DNA of 64,000 nt from Mesorhizobium loti (lineage in GTDB: Bacteria; Pseudomonadota; Alphaproteobacteria; Rhizobiales; Rhizobiaceae): contig CP050293.1 of NCBI GenBank assembly GCA_014189435.1, positions 4,035,001-4,099,000 on the forward strand. The letters are read 5' to 3'. This document shows, piece after piece, positions 51,769-61,184 of the stretch. The position numbers and the translations under genes were made by a program. Numbering within the stretch: position 1 is the first letter of the stretch; each line of letters starts with the position of its first letter. A model generated the notes under the pieces. That model did no database searches. It had not been told where the DNA came from and saw only the letters and a program-made list of their open reading frames with translations.

Positions 51769-53404
51769 TTACCTTCGCCATCTCGCGCAGCCGGAACTTC
51801 TGGATCTTCCCAGTGGACGTCTTCGGGATTTCGGCGAAGATCACCGCCTTCGGCACCTTGAAGCGGGCGAGCAGCGCACGGCAGTGTTCGATGATCTCGG
51901 CCTCGGTCGCCGTCTTGCCGGGCTTCAGCTCGACATAGGCGACAGGCACCTCGCCCCATTTGTCGTCGGGCCTGGCGACGACGCCGCAAGAAGCAACGGA
52001 CGGGTGCTTGTAGAGCGCGTCCTCGACCTCAATCGAGGAGATGTTCTCGCCGCCTGAGATGATGATGTCCTTGGAGCGGTCCTTGAGCTGGATGTAGCCG
52101 TCGGGATGCATGACGCCGAGATCGCCGGAATGGAACCAGCCGCCGGCAAAGGCTTCGTCGCTCGCCTTGCGGTTCTTCAGATAGCCTTTCATGACGATGT
52201 TGCCGCGGAACATGACCTCGCCAATGGTCTCGCCGTCGGCCGGCGTTATCAGCATCGTCTCGGGATCCATGACGGTCAGGCCTTCGAGCGCTGCATAGCG
52301 CACGCCCTGGCGTGCCTTCTTGGCGCTGCGCTCGCCCTTTTCGAGACGGTCCCAGGCGCCATGCCATTCGTTGACGACCGCCGGGCCGTAGGTCTCGGTC
52401 AGCCCGTAGAGATGGGTGACGGCAAAGCCGGCATCGGCCATCCCGGACAGCACGGCTTCCGGTGGCGGCGCCGCGGCCGTGTTGAAGGTAACCGTCTGCG
52501 GGAATTCGCGTTTGTCTTCGTCCCTGGCGTTGATCAGCACCGACATGACGACCGGCGCGCCGCACAGATGGGTGACGCCGTGATCGGCGATGGCGTCATA
52601 GATCGGCTTCGGCCGCACCCAGCGCAGGCAGATATGGGTGCCGGCCTGGACGGCGAGCGTCCAGGGAAAACACCAGCCATTGCAGTGGAACATCGGCAGC
52701 GTCCACAGATAGACCGCGTGCTTGGCCATGCCGGCATGGATGGTGTTGGTGTAGGCCATCAGGGCAGCACCACGATGGTGATAGACGACGCCCTTCGGGT
52801 TGCCTGTCGTTCCGGAGGTGTAGTTGAGCGAAATGGCGTCCCATTCGTCTTCGGGCATCGACCAGGTGAAATCCTCGTCGCCGCCAGCAACAAACGCCTC
52901 ATAGTCCAGAGTGCCAATCCGCTTGCCTTTCGGATACGGCGCGTCGGCGGCGTATTCGGGATCGTCATAGTCGATGACCAGCGGCTTGACCTTGGCCAGC
53001 TCCAGGGCCTGCTTGACGACGCTGGAGAATTCGCGGTCGACGATCAGCACCTTGGTCTCGGCGTGGTCGAGCTGGAAGGCGACGACCGCCGCGTCCAGGC
53101 GGGTGTTGAGCGAATGCAGCACCGCCTTGGTCATCGGCACGCCGAAATGCGCCTCCAGCATCGGCGGCGTGTTGGACAGCATGACGGTGACGGTGTCGCC
53201 CTTGCCGATACCGCGCTTGTCGAGCGCCGACGCGAACTTCAGCGACCGCTGCCAGAAGTTGCGATAGTCGATGCGCTGGCGGCCATGGATGATGGCGATC
53301 TGGTCGGGATAGGTCTTGGCCGCGCGCTCCAGATAGGTAAGCGGCGTCAGCGGTTGATGGTTGGCCGCGTTCTTGTCGAGATCCTGTTCGTAAGGATTGC
53401 CCAT
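51755..53404 (-). CDS. AMP-dependent acyl-CoA synthetase (DmdB-like)
   Basis: A 549-residue ANL-superfamily ligase activating a carboxylic acid with ATP and CoA. The P-loop motif is LNYTSGTTGNPKGVVYHH. Core motifs are HLYGLTETYGP and GWFHSGDLGVMHPDGYIQLK, then DRSKDIIISGGENISSIEVE. The catalytic Lys is near the C-terminus (KTSTGKIQKFRLREMAK). The N-terminal layout resembles fatty-acyl and 3-methylthiopropionyl-CoA ligases (DmdB), but substrate cannot be set from sequence. It is divergent from the SorC regulator (190-base gap). Its C-terminal TSSS tail lies in a repeat element. Confidence 0.83.
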   Translation of the reverse strand: MGNPYEQDLDKNAANHQPLTPLTYLERAAKTYPDQIAIIHGRQRIDYRNFWQRSLKFASALDKRGIGKGDTVTVMLSNTPPMLEAHFGVPMTKAVLHSLNTRLDAAVVAFQLDHAETKVLIVDREFSSVVKQALELAKVKPLVIDYDDPEYAADAPYPKGKRIGTLDYEAFVAGGDEDFTWSMPEDEWDAISLNYTSGTTGNPKGVVYHHRGAALMAYTNTIHAGMAKHAVYLWTLPMFHCNGWCFPWTLAVQAGTHICLRWVRPKPIYDAIADHGVTHLCGAPVVMSVLINARDEDKREFPQTVTFNTAAAPPPEAVLSGMADAGFAVTHLYGLTETYGPAVVNEWHGAWDRLEKGERSAKKARQGVRYAALEGLTVMDPETMLITPADGETIGEVMFRGNIVMKGYLKNRKASDEAFAGGWFHSGDLGVMHPDGYIQLKDRSKDIIISGGENISSIEVEDALYKHPSVASCGVVARPDDKWGEVPVAYVELKPGKTATEAEIIEHCRALLARFKVPKAVIFAEIPKTSTGKIQKFRLREMAKVTSSS

Positions 53405-53594
53405 CCCATGCTCCCCGCGCTTTCTTTCAGAACCTTCTAATCACAGGCTCGGGCCGCGTCACCATCAACGATGCCACGATAGAGCCCATTTGGCACAATG
53501 ATGATCCAGATTCGCTGGACGCAGGGGAATCGCATACCCTTCCCCAGTTTGACTTTTGTCGAGAGCCGTGAATAATGTCAGCCGAGGAGACGGC

Positions 53595-54560
53595 ATGGCG
53601 ATCCGACCGGCAGAACAGCTCATCCACAAGGCCGCCTGGCTTTATTATGCCCATGGCCTGCGGCAGGACCAGGTGGCGAGCCAGCTTAACATTTCCCGTG
53701 CCTCGGTCGCCATGTATCTGCGCAAGGCGCGCGAGACCGGCATCGTCAACATTTCGACCTCGACCCAGCTTTTCACCGACGACGTGCTGGCGCGCAAGCT
53801 CGAGGATACGTTGGGCCTCGATGCCGTCTGGATCGCGCCCGAAAATGACCATATCGCCGACCCGTCGACGGAAATCGCCGTGCTGGCGGCAAGCGTCTTT
53901 CTCGAACTGGTCAAGAAGGGCGACCGCATCGGCGTCGCCTGGGGCCGCACCGTCTACATGATCGCCGACATCATGTCCTATGCCGACCTGCAGGATGTCA
54001 CGGTGGTGCAGCTCTGCGGCAATCTCGGCGCTCCCTATTCCTACCGGCCAGACCAATGCACGATGGAGATCGCGCGGCGGCTCAACGCCAAGGGGCTGAA
54101 CTTCTACGCGCCACTGGTGCTGTCGACGGAAGAGCTGGCGCGGGCGCTGCGCGCCGAGCCGGTGATCCGCGAACAGCTGTCAGGGGTCGGTGAATGCGAT
54201 CTGGCGCTGTACTCGGTCGGCGCGGTCGACGCCGACAGCCATCTGGTCAAATGCGGCGCGCTCACTCCTGACGAAATGGCTGACCTGCGCCAACAAGGCG
54301 CTGCCGGCGTGATTGCCGGGCAGATCATCGACGCCGAGGGCAAGGTGCTCGACTGCAGTTATAACCGTCGGGTGATCTCCGCCGAACTGTCCTCGCTGCG
54401 CGCCATCGCCAGGCGGCTGATGGTGGTGCAGGAGGACAGCAAGTTCGAACCGCTGCTCGCGGCGATCGCCGGCGGCCTTTGCACGCATCTGGTGGTCGGC
54501 GCGCGCATGGCGCAGCGGCTTCTGGATCATGCGGCTGCCACGACAGAAAAGGCCTCCTAG
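53595..54560 (+). CDS. SorC/DeoR-type sugar-binding transcriptional regulator
   Basis: A 321-residue regulator with an N-terminal HTH (AWLYYAHGLRQDQVASQLNI followed by SRASVAMYLRKARETG) and a SorC-type sugar-phosphate domain (GDRIGVAWGRTVYMIADIMS, GAAGVIAGQIIDAEGKVLDC, RRLMVVQEDSKFEPLLAAIA). ATG 53595 is chosen because GAGGAGA lies seven bases upstream; a longer frame from 53556 lacks one. It precedes the aldolase-dehydrogenase gene and probably controls it together with the ABC importer and mtnKA, whose shared control region holds a 29-base palindrome. Confidence 0.85.
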   Translation: MAIRPAEQLIHKAAWLYYAHGLRQDQVASQLNISRASVAMYLRKARETGIVNISTSTQLFTDDVLARKLEDTLGLDAVWIAPENDHIADPSTEIAVLAASVFLELVKKGDRIGVAWGRTVYMIADIMSYADLQDVTVVQLCGNLGAPYSYRPDQCTMEIARRLNAKGLNFYAPLVLSTEELARALRAEPVIREQLSGVGECDLALYSVGAVDADSHLVKCGALTPDEMADLRQQGAAGVIAGQIIDAEGKVLDCSYNRRVISAELSSLRAIARRLMVVQEDSKFEPLLAAIAGGLCTHLVVGARMAQRLLDHAAATTEKAS

Positions 54561-54653
54561 GAAATCCTCCTCTCCGCCGCTGGCGCGTTGTCATCAAAGC
54601 GTCGCGGCATTCCTGTTTCTCACCATCAAAGACAGCAACCGGACGAAGCGAAC

Positions 54654-56708
54654 ATGAAGAATTTGTGGAATGACGATGCAGCCGAAAAGCTCGTTGCCGA
54701 CTATGCGAAAAAGGGTGTCGGCCGCGACCTGGCGCTGCGCGTCTACACGACCCGGCTGCTCGGCGGCGAACCACGGCTGGTCCTGCATGGCGGTGGCAAC
54801 ACCTCCTGCAAGACGACGGCGACCGATCTGGTCGGCGACGAGTGGGACGTGCTGTGCGTCAAGGGCAGCGGCTGGGACATGGGCGTCATCGAGCCGCAGG
54901 GCCTGCCGGCGGTCAAGCTCAAGCCGTTGCTCAAGGCGCGCGCGCTGAACAGGCTGGCCGACGAGGACATGGTCGCGCTGCAGCGCGTCAACCTCATCGA
55001 TCCGTCGTCGCCCAACCCCTCGGTCGAAACGCTGCTGCACGCCTTCCTGCCGCATAAATTCGTCGACCACACGCACTCGACCGCCATCCTGGCAATCGTC
55101 GACCAGGAAGACTCGAAGCCGTTGGTGAAGACGGTGTTCGGCAGCAAGATGGGTTATGTGCCCTACATCATGCCCGGCTTCGACCTCGCCAAGGCGGCCG
55201 CCGATATTTTTGATGCCGCCCCTGATGTCGAAGGATTGATCCTCGACAAGCATGGCATCTTCACCTTCGGCGACGATGCCAAACAAGCCTACGACCGGAT
55301 GATCCACTATGTGAATGTCGCAGAGGACTACATTGCCAATCACGGCAAGCCTCAGGCTGCAAAGGCGGCCTTGCCGGCAAAGCTCGCGACACCCGCGTCC
55401 ATTGCGCCGTCGTTGCGCGGCGCGGTGGCGGTGGCGCGCGGCGAAGGCCGCTTCGACCGCATGATCAGCGATTTCCGCACTTCGCCGGCAATCGTCGATT
55501 TCATCAATTCATCCGGGATTGCCGACTATGCCGGACGCGGCGTGTCGACACCCGATCTGTCGATCCGCATCAAGACCGGGCCGATGGCGCTGCCGGCGCC
55601 CGATGCGGACAAGACCGGTGACTACAAATCCGTGATCAAGAGCCATGTCGACGCCTTCGCCAAGGATTACCGCGCCTATTTCGAGACCAATGATGCGCTG
55701 GACGAGGTCAAGCGCACCATGCTCGACCAGATGCCGCGGCTGACGCTGGTGCCGGGCCTCGGCATGTTCGGCCATGGTCGCACGCTGAAGGACGCGAAGA
55801 TCGCGTCCGATGTCGGCGAAATGTGGATCGAGGCGGTGCGCGGCGCCGAGGCGGTCGGCCGTTTCCATCCGCTCGCAAAGTCCGATCTTTTCCCGCTGGA
55901 ATACTGGTCGCTGGAACAAGCCAAGCTCGCCTCCAACAAGCCGAAGCCGCTGACCGGCCAGGTGGTGCTGATCACCGGCGGCGCCGGCGCGATTGGCGCG
56001 GCGACGGCAAAACTGTTCGCCGACAATGGCGCCCATGCCGTCGTCGTCGATCTCGACGCTGAAAAGGCCGCTGAAGCCGCCAAAAAGGCCGGCAACAATT
56101 CGATCGGTGTCGCCGCAGACATCACCGACCCGGCACAGGTGCGTGCCGCCTTCGACAGGGCGGTCGCCGTGTTCGGCGGCGTCGACATTCTGGTCTCCAA
56201 TGCTGGGGCTGCCTGGGAAGGCCGGATCGGCGAGCTCGACGATGCACTTTTGCGCAAGAGTTTCGAACTCAACTTCTTCGCCCATCAGTCGGTGGCGCAG
56301 AACGCAGTGCGCATCATGCTCGAACAGGGCACCGGCGGCGTGCTTTTGTTCAACACCTCCAAGCAGGCGGTCAACCCCGGCCCGAAATTCGGCGCCTATG
56401 GCGTGCCGAAGGCGGCGACGCTGTTCCTGTCCCGGCAATACGCGCTCGACTATGGCGCGCACGGCATTCGCTCGAACGCGGTCAATGCCGACCGCATCCG
56501 CTCAGGGCTTCTGACCGACGCCATGATCGCCAGCCGTTCGGGCGCACGCGGCGTGTCGGAAAAGGACTACATGTCCGGCAATCTGCTAGGCCAGGAAGTG
56601 ACGGCGCAGGATGTGGCGCAGGCCTTCCTGCACCACGCGCTGGCCGACCGGACCACCGCCGATGTGACGACGGTCGATGGCGGCAATATCGCGGCAGCGC
56701 TGCGGTAG
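54654..56708 (+). CDS. Bifunctional class II aldolase / short-chain dehydrogenase (RhaD-like)
   Basis: A 684-residue fusion. Residues 1-430 form a class II (AraD/FucA-type) aldolase with LVLHGGGNTSCK (about 42-53), the zinc histidines in FVDHTHSTAIL and LILDKHGIFTFGDDA. Residues 435-684 form an SDR with TGGAGAIG, SNAGAAWEG and a YGVPK (YxxxK, Y582). Rhizobial RhaD of the same layout cleaves rhamnulose-1-phosphate to DHAP and lactaldehyde and oxidises the aldehyde. Here no rhamnose isomerase or kinase is present, but mtnK and mtnA are. It may instead cleave 5-methylthioribulose-1-phosphate or 5-deoxyribulose-1-phosphate. ATG 54654 is chosen by homology to the family N-terminus. Confidence 0.8.
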   Translation: MKNLWNDDAAEKLVADYAKKGVGRDLALRVYTTRLLGGEPRLVLHGGGNTSCKTTATDLVGDEWDVLCVKGSGWDMGVIEPQGLPAVKLKPLLKARALNRLADEDMVALQRVNLIDPSSPNPSVETLLHAFLPHKFVDHTHSTAILAIVDQEDSKPLVKTVFGSKMGYVPYIMPGFDLAKAAADIFDAAPDVEGLILDKHGIFTFGDDAKQAYDRMIHYVNVAEDYIANHGKPQAAKAALPAKLATPASIAPSLRGAVAVARGEGRFDRMISDFRTSPAIVDFINSSGIADYAGRGVSTPDLSIRIKTGPMALPAPDADKTGDYKSVIKSHVDAFAKDYRAYFETNDALDEVKRTMLDQMPRLTLVPGLGMFGHGRTLKDAKIASDVGEMWIEAVRGAEAVGRFHPLAKSDLFPLEYWSLEQAKLASNKPKPLTGQVVLITGGAGAIGAATAKLFADNGAHAVVVDLDAEKAAEAAKKAGNNSIGVAADITDPAQVRAAFDRAVAVFGGVDILVSNAGAAWEGRIGELDDALLRKSFELNFFAHQSVAQNAVRIMLEQGTGGVLLFNTSKQAVNPGPKFGAYGVPKAATLFLSRQYALDYGAHGIRSNAVNADRIRSGLLTDAMIASRSGARGVSEKDYMSGNLLGQEVTAQDVAQAFLHHALADRTTADVTTVDGGNIAAALR

Positions 56709-56823
56709 TGGCAATTGATCGGCAGTCGTGACAACACGCTGCCGATCGTACGCACCACGGGAGTCGGACTTTCGCGAATGAGTTTGCGAGAGAACCAACC
56801 GGCTTGAAAAGCCAGCCATCTGT

Positions 56824-56838
56824 AGCTACATTGTAGCT
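56824..56838. promoter_or_regulatory. Toxin-antitoxin autoregulatory operator
   Basis: AGCTACATTGTAGCT is a palindrome with seven-base arms and a one-base centre, 18 bases before the antitoxin start. A CAGGAG ribosome binding site follows. RelB-type antitoxins usually bind such sites with their ribbon-helix-helix domain. Confidence 0.65.
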
Positions 56839-56855
56839 CAGTCAGGAGTTATGAT

Positions 56856-57113
56856 ATGGCAACGGATAGCGTGGTTCGCGCTCGGATCGATACGGCGACA
56901 AAGGATCAGGCAACGGAAGCCCTGGCGGCGATGGGATTGTCCGTTTCCGACGCCATCCGCCTGCTACTGGTGCGCGTGGCTGCCGACAAGGAATTTCCCT
57001 TCCCGGTGAAAGTGCCTAACGCAATCACGCGAAAGGCCATGGCCGAGTTGGAAAAAGGTGAAGGCAAGCGCTTCGCCTCGGCTGATGAATTGTTCAAGAA
57101 TCTGGGGCTCTAA
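56856..57113 (+). CDS. RelB/DinJ-family antitoxin
   Basis: An 85-residue protein with an N-terminal ribbon-helix-helix (DSVVRARIDTATKDQATEAL, MGLSVSDAIRLLLVRVAADK) and a C-terminal toxin-wrapping segment (AMAELEKGEGKRFASADELF). Two bases separate it from the toxin gene. It neutralises the toxin and represses the operon. The pair interrupts an otherwise metabolic locus. Confidence 0.87.
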   Translation: MATDSVVRARIDTATKDQATEALAAMGLSVSDAIRLLLVRVAADKEFPFPVKVPNAITRKAMAELEKGEGKRFASADELFKNLGL

Positions 57114-57115
57114 GC

Positions 57116-57388
57116 ATGCCGGCGCCCATTCACTCCGGGCAATTTCGCCGGGATGTGAAGCGTATGGAAAAGCGTGGCAAGAACCTTGGGAAATTGCGCG
57201 ATCTGCTAGGCCTGCTCATCGCCGGGCATGAACTGCCGGTGACGTATAAAGATCATCCTCTGAAAGGTGACTGGAAGGGCTTTCGAGACGCGCATATCGA
57301 ACCGGACTGGCTCCTGATCTACCGCGTCGTCGGTGATGAGCTACAGCTCGCCCGCACCGGCTCCCATTCCGACCTGTTTCAGGAGTAG
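57116..57388 (+). CDS. YafQ-family (RelE-like) mRNA interferase toxin
   Basis: A 90-residue toxin. The YafQ pattern is clear: FRRDVKRMEKRGKNLGKLRD, LPVTYKDHPLKGDWKGFRDA and HIEPDWLLIYRV, ending in LARTGSHSDLFQE with the His near the C-terminus that takes part in ribosome-dependent mRNA cleavage. Both genes appear intact. Ended by a shared terminator. Confidence 0.87.
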   Translation: MPAPIHSGQFRRDVKRMEKRGKNLGKLRDLLGLLIAGHELPVTYKDHPLKGDWKGFRDAHIEPDWLLIYRVVGDELQLARTGSHSDLFQE

Positions 57389-57405
57389 CCGAGGCATGAT
57401 CGCTG

Positions 57406-57442
57406 AAAAGCCGCCTGCAACAAGATGCTGCAAGCGGCTTTT
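57406..57442. terminator. Bidirectional terminator between the toxin gene and the sugar ABC operon
   Basis: AAAAGCCGC and GCGGCTTTT form the stem with inner TGCA pairs. The A-run and T-run on the two sides allow it to terminate both the plus-strand toxin transcript and the minus-strand binding-protein transcript. Confidence 0.8.
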
Positions 57443-57456
57443 GGGTAGCGGATAAA

Positions 57457-58509
57457 TTACTTCGCGTTCGGGTTCGGCATCCAGGCCGGCATCGCGACGT
57501 CGGCATGGGCGAACTGCGGCAGCTTGGCCGACAGGTCTTCCATATTCTTGATGTCCTTGTCGATGAGGTCCTTCTGGGTGATCAGCGTCGGCGGCACGAC
57601 GACGTTGTGGCCGGGGTCTTCGCCGGCCAACAGCTGCGCCAGCGCGCGCACCGAGACCTGGCCGACGACGGCCGGGTTGGTCGCGGCGGTGGCAGCCCAG
57701 GCGCTGTCGGGCTCGCGCATCGCGGCAATATCCGAAGTCGAGATGTCGGCCGAATAGATCTTGATGCCCTTGTTCAGGCCCGCCTCGTCGACGGCGATCT
57801 TCACGCCCTTGGCGAATTCGTCATAGGGGGCGAACATCACCTTGATGTCGGGATGAGCGGAGAGCACCGAGCGCGCCTGGTTGGCGACGGAGTTGGCGAT
57901 CGGATTGTCGAGCGTGCCGAACATCGCGACTTCCTTGATGCCGGCATACTTCTTCTTCACGTCGACCCAGGTCTCGTTGCGGCGGTCGAGCGGCGCGATG
58001 CCGGCGACATAGACATAGCCGGCATTCCAGCTCTCGCCATTGTCCTTGACCGCCTGCTCGAGCGCGAGGCGCGCCAGGTCGCGGTCGGACTGTTCAACCT
58101 GCGGGATCTTAGGGTTTTCGACATTGACGTCGAAGGCCACCACCTTGATGCCGGCGTCGACCGCGCGCTGGGCGGCGTCCTTCATCGATTCCGTCAGGCC
58201 GTGCTGGATGATGATGCCCTGCACGCCGAGCGCGATGGCCTGATCGACCATGTCGGACTGAAGGGCGGCATCCTGGCGGCTGTCGAGGACGCGCAGGTCG
58301 ATGCCGAGCGCCTTCGACTGCGCCTCGACGCCCGAGAGATAGGCCTGGAAGAAGTCGCCGGTCGAGAGATAACGCACCAGCGCGATCTTGACGCCGGGTT
58401 TGTCGAAAGGCGCCGGCTTGTCCGCGGCCAGCGCCGGGAACTGCATCAGCACGGTTGCGCCGGCCAATCCGAGCGCCACCTTCCCCAGAAGTCTTCTTGT
58501 AATGCTCAC
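57457..58509 (-). CDS. Sugar ABC transporter substrate-binding protein
   Basis: A 350-residue periplasmic-binding protein of the ribose/AI-2/rhamnose class (Peripla_BP_4). A Sec signal (SITRRLLGKVALGLAGATVL, cleavage near ALAA) precedes GVKIALVRYLSTGDFFQAYL, AIALGVQGIIIQHGLTESMK and VVAFDVNVENPKIPQVEQSD. GTG 58509 with TGGAGG upstream is chosen over 58539. Transcribed last in the ATPase-permease-binding-protein operon. The likely ligand is a 5-substituted pentose given the linked mtnKA, but rhamnose or another deoxysugar is possible. Confidence 0.84.
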   Translation of the reverse strand: MSITRRLLGKVALGLAGATVLMQFPALAADKPAPFDKPGVKIALVRYLSTGDFFQAYLSGVEAQSKALGIDLRVLDSRQDAALQSDMVDQAIALGVQGIIIQHGLTESMKDAAQRAVDAGIKVVAFDVNVENPKIPQVEQSDRDLARLALEQAVKDNGESWNAGYVYVAGIAPLDRRNETWVDVKKKYAGIKEVAMFGTLDNPIANSVANQARSVLSAHPDIKVMFAPYDEFAKGVKIAVDEAGLNKGIKIYSADISTSDIAAMREPDSAWAATAATNPAVVGQVSVRALAQLLAGEDPGHNVVVPPTLITQKDLIDKDIKNMEDLSAKLPQFAHADVAMPAWMPNPNAK

Positions 58510-58559
58510 TTTGTTTTCCTCCACTCTTGTTGAACCCAAAATCCTGTTCCGGCCGAAAG

Positions 58560-59555
58560 TTACCTCCTGCCTCTGCCCGAAAGGGCGAAGGTGAAGACAA
58601 GGGCGACGACCAGAACCACGCCCTTGACGAAATCCTGCGTGTAGTAAGGCGCGTTCATCATCGTCAGGCCTTGCAGCAAGATGCCGACGAACAGCGCGCC
58701 GACCGCGGTGCCAAAGGCGTTCGGCTTGGCGGCGCCAAGCACCGCGTAGCCGATCAGCGCCGCGGCAACCGCATCGAGCAGCAGATTATTACCCGAGGCG
58801 ATGTCGCCGCGTCCAAGCCGGGCAGCGAGCAAAATGCCGCCGATCGAGGCAAAAACTCCTGAAATAACGTAGGCCCAGATCTTGTATGCCTTGACAGGCG
58901 CACCGGCGAGTTCGGCGGCGCGCTCATTGCTGCCGACCGCATACATCATGCGGCCGAAGCGGGTGTATTCGAGGAAGAACCAGATCAGCACGGCGAGCAC
59001 GAGCAGCACCACGACCGACACCGGAATGAGGTTCGGGATGAAGAAATCGAAGCGGTGGCGCCCGAGCGCCAGGAAGGCGTCAGAGAATTTGCCGTTGGCG
59101 ACCGAACCGTCGGGCATGGTCATGCCGGTGGCGATCGAGCGCCCTTCGGTCGGAATACGTTGCAAGCCGACGAGCAGGAACATCATGCCGAGCGTCGCCA
59201 GCAGATCGGGCACGCGCATGTAGACGATCAGCCAGCCGTTGATCAGGCCGACAATGGCGCCGATCAGCAGGCAAACGACCACCGCGACGAGAGCGTTCTG
59301 CTCCAGCACCACCATCACATAGGCCGCCGCCATCATGGCTGAGGTGGCGACCGAGCCGATCGACAGGTCAAAGCCGCCGACGACGAGCGTGGCGGTGACG
59401 CCGAGCGCCAGCACGCCGGTGATGGCGACCGACTGGAAGATGAAAACGGCACTTTGCGGCGAAACGAAACCGTCGGCGGCGATCGAGAAATAGGCGACGA
59501 GCCCGAACAAGAGCACGATGAACCCGTAGCGGATGGCGTGATCGCGCAGCGTCAT
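58560..59555 (-). CDS. Sugar ABC transporter permease (RbsC-like)
   Basis: A 331-residue membrane protein of the BPD_transp_2 family with 8-10 helices. The first helix is FIVLLFGLVAYFSIAADGFV, followed by VTATLVVGGFDLSIGSVATS, GAIVGLINGWLIVYMRVPDL and the coupling-loop segment GRMMYAVGSNERAAELAGAP. Fifty bases separate it from the binding-protein gene. Confidence 0.87.
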   Translation of the reverse strand: MTLRDHAIRYGFIVLLFGLVAYFSIAADGFVSPQSAVFIFQSVAITGVLALGVTATLVVGGFDLSIGSVATSAMMAAAYVMVVLEQNALVAVVVCLLIGAIVGLINGWLIVYMRVPDLLATLGMMFLLVGLQRIPTEGRSIATGMTMPDGSVANGKFSDAFLALGRHRFDFFIPNLIPVSVVVLLVLAVLIWFFLEYTRFGRMMYAVGSNERAAELAGAPVKAYKIWAYVISGVFASIGGILLAARLGRGDIASGNNLLLDAVAAALIGYAVLGAAKPNAFGTAVGALFVGILLQGLTMMNAPYYTQDFVKGVVLVVALVFTFALSGRGRR

Positions 59556-59637
59556 TCAGCGCTCCCGCGCACTGCTGCCGTCTTTACCCAACTCGAACCC
59601 ATAGTCTCTCCATTCCAATTCCTGTTAGCCACGCCCT

Positions 59638-61149
59638 TCAGGCCGCGCTGTGCAACGGCCCGCCGGCGACCTCGGCCAGCAGGCGATCGAGATCGACGTC
59701 GGCATTGCGGTGTTCGCCAACGATGGTCTGCTCCGACATGACCAGGATGCGGTCGGCGGTCTCCAGCGCCTCGTCGAGCTCGGTGACGAACAACAGCGTG
59801 GCGCGGCCGTTTGCACTGGCTCTCAGCTTGGCGGCGATGTCGCGCCGGGCCGAAATATCGACGCCCTGAAACGGCTCATCCAGAATGAACAGTCTTGCAT
59901 CCTGGGCCATCCAGCGGGCGACCATCACCTTCTGCTGGTTGCCGCCGGACAGCTCCGACATCTCGTCCTTCTCGGAACGGCAGACGATGCCCAGCTCCTC
60001 GATCTGCCGGCGGGCCGTGGTGCGTTCGAGGCGGCGCCTCAGGATGCCGAAGCGCGACATACGCTTGTGAAACGGCAGGCTGATATTTTCCTGGATGTTG
60101 AAGCCGCCAACGATGCCGTTCTCGCCGCGGTCCTTGGCGACGAGGAACACGCCGGCAGCGATCGCCTCGCCGGCTGTTCCAGGTGCATAGGGTTTGCCGT
60201 TCATCGTCATGGTGCCGGACAATGGCTGGCGCACGCCAAACAGCGTCTCGGCAAGCGCCGTCTTGCCGACACCGACGAGGCCGGTGATGGCAACGACCTC
60301 GCCGTCGCCAAGCGTCAGCGAAATCGGCCGGGCGCCTGGCGCAATGCGTAGACCTTCGATCGTCAGGACCGCCTTGGCCGAATTCCTGACGACGATCTGG
60401 TCGAGATGGATCTTGCGGCCGAGCATGGCGTTGACCGCGCCCTCATAGTCGAGCGGTTTCTTGTCGAAAATGCCCGAGATGATCCCGTCACGCATAGAGA
60501 TGATGCGATCGGCCAACCGCCTGATGTCCGACATGCGGTGCGAGATGTACAGGATCGCCACGCTCTGCTCGCGGAGCCTGTCGATCAGCGCAAACAGCCG
60601 ATCAGCCTCGGCGCTCGAAAGCGACGAGGTCGGCTCATCGAGGATCAACACTTTCGGCTGGTGCGCCAGCGCGCGGGCAATCGCCACCATCTGGCGATCG
60701 GCCAGCGAAAGATCGCTCACCCGCGCCTTCAAATCGATGGCCAGCCCCATGCGGTCGGCGACCGCTTCGGCCTCCCGGCGCACGCGGACCGGATTGAACA
60801 GGGTCGGCGCGCCTTTGCCGCTCAACCTGTCGAGGGTCAGATTGGTGGCGACGTCGAGATCGGCGACGACACCATCATTGATGTTCTGATGCACGGTGAC
60901 GACGCCGGCGCGGATCGCCTCGGCCGGGGTCTTTGGCGCGAAATCCTGGTCGGCGAGCGCCATGGTGCCGCCGCCGCGCTCATAGACGCCAGAGATGATC
61001 TTGACGAGGGTGGATTTGCCGGCGCCGTTGGCGCCCATCAGCACGGTCAGTTCACCGGCATGCAATTCGAGCGAGACGCCGCCAAGCACCTCGTTGTGGC
61101 CAAAGGATTTCCTCAGTCCCTCTACGCGGAACACGGCATTGCCGACCAT
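59638..61149 (-). CDS. Sugar ABC transporter ATP-binding protein (duplicated, RbsA-like)
   Basis: A 503-residue tandem ATPase. The N-terminal half has Walker A GANGAGKST, signature LSLADRQMVAIARALAHQPK and Walker B LILDEPTSSL. The C-terminal half has GLVGVGKTALAE, signature LSGGNQQKVMVARWMAQDAR and LFILDEPFQGVD. The second half has a degenerate Walker A, as usual in the RbsA/MglA class. First gene of the import operon, divergent from mtnK across a palindromic control region. Confidence 0.88.
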   Translation of the reverse strand: MVGNAVFRVEGLRKSFGHNEVLGGVSLELHAGELTVLMGANGAGKSTLVKIISGVYERGGGTMALADQDFAPKTPAEAIRAGVVTVHQNINDGVVADLDVATNLTLDRLSGKGAPTLFNPVRVRREAEAVADRMGLAIDLKARVSDLSLADRQMVAIARALAHQPKVLILDEPTSSLSSAEADRLFALIDRLREQSVAILYISHRMSDIRRLADRIISMRDGIISGIFDKKPLDYEGAVNAMLGRKIHLDQIVVRNSAKAVLTIEGLRIAPGARPISLTLGDGEVVAITGLVGVGKTALAETLFGVRQPLSGTMTMNGKPYAPGTAGEAIAAGVFLVAKDRGENGIVGGFNIQENISLPFHKRMSRFGILRRRLERTTARRQIEELGIVCRSEKDEMSELSGGNQQKVMVARWMAQDARLFILDEPFQGVDISARRDIAAKLRASANGRATLLFVTELDEALETADRILVMSEQTIVGEHRNADVDLDRLLAEVAGGPLHSAA

Positions 61150-61184
61150 GCGTTCCTCCCTGACATGACGCTATGGGCTGCATC

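Noticed and set aside
54654..56708. Straight assignment as rhamnulose-1-phosphate aldolase/lactaldehyde dehydrogenase
   Set aside because: Domain layout fits, but the usual rhamnose isomerase, kinase and mutarotase genes are absent while mtnK and mtnA are present, so the symbol rhaD was not used.
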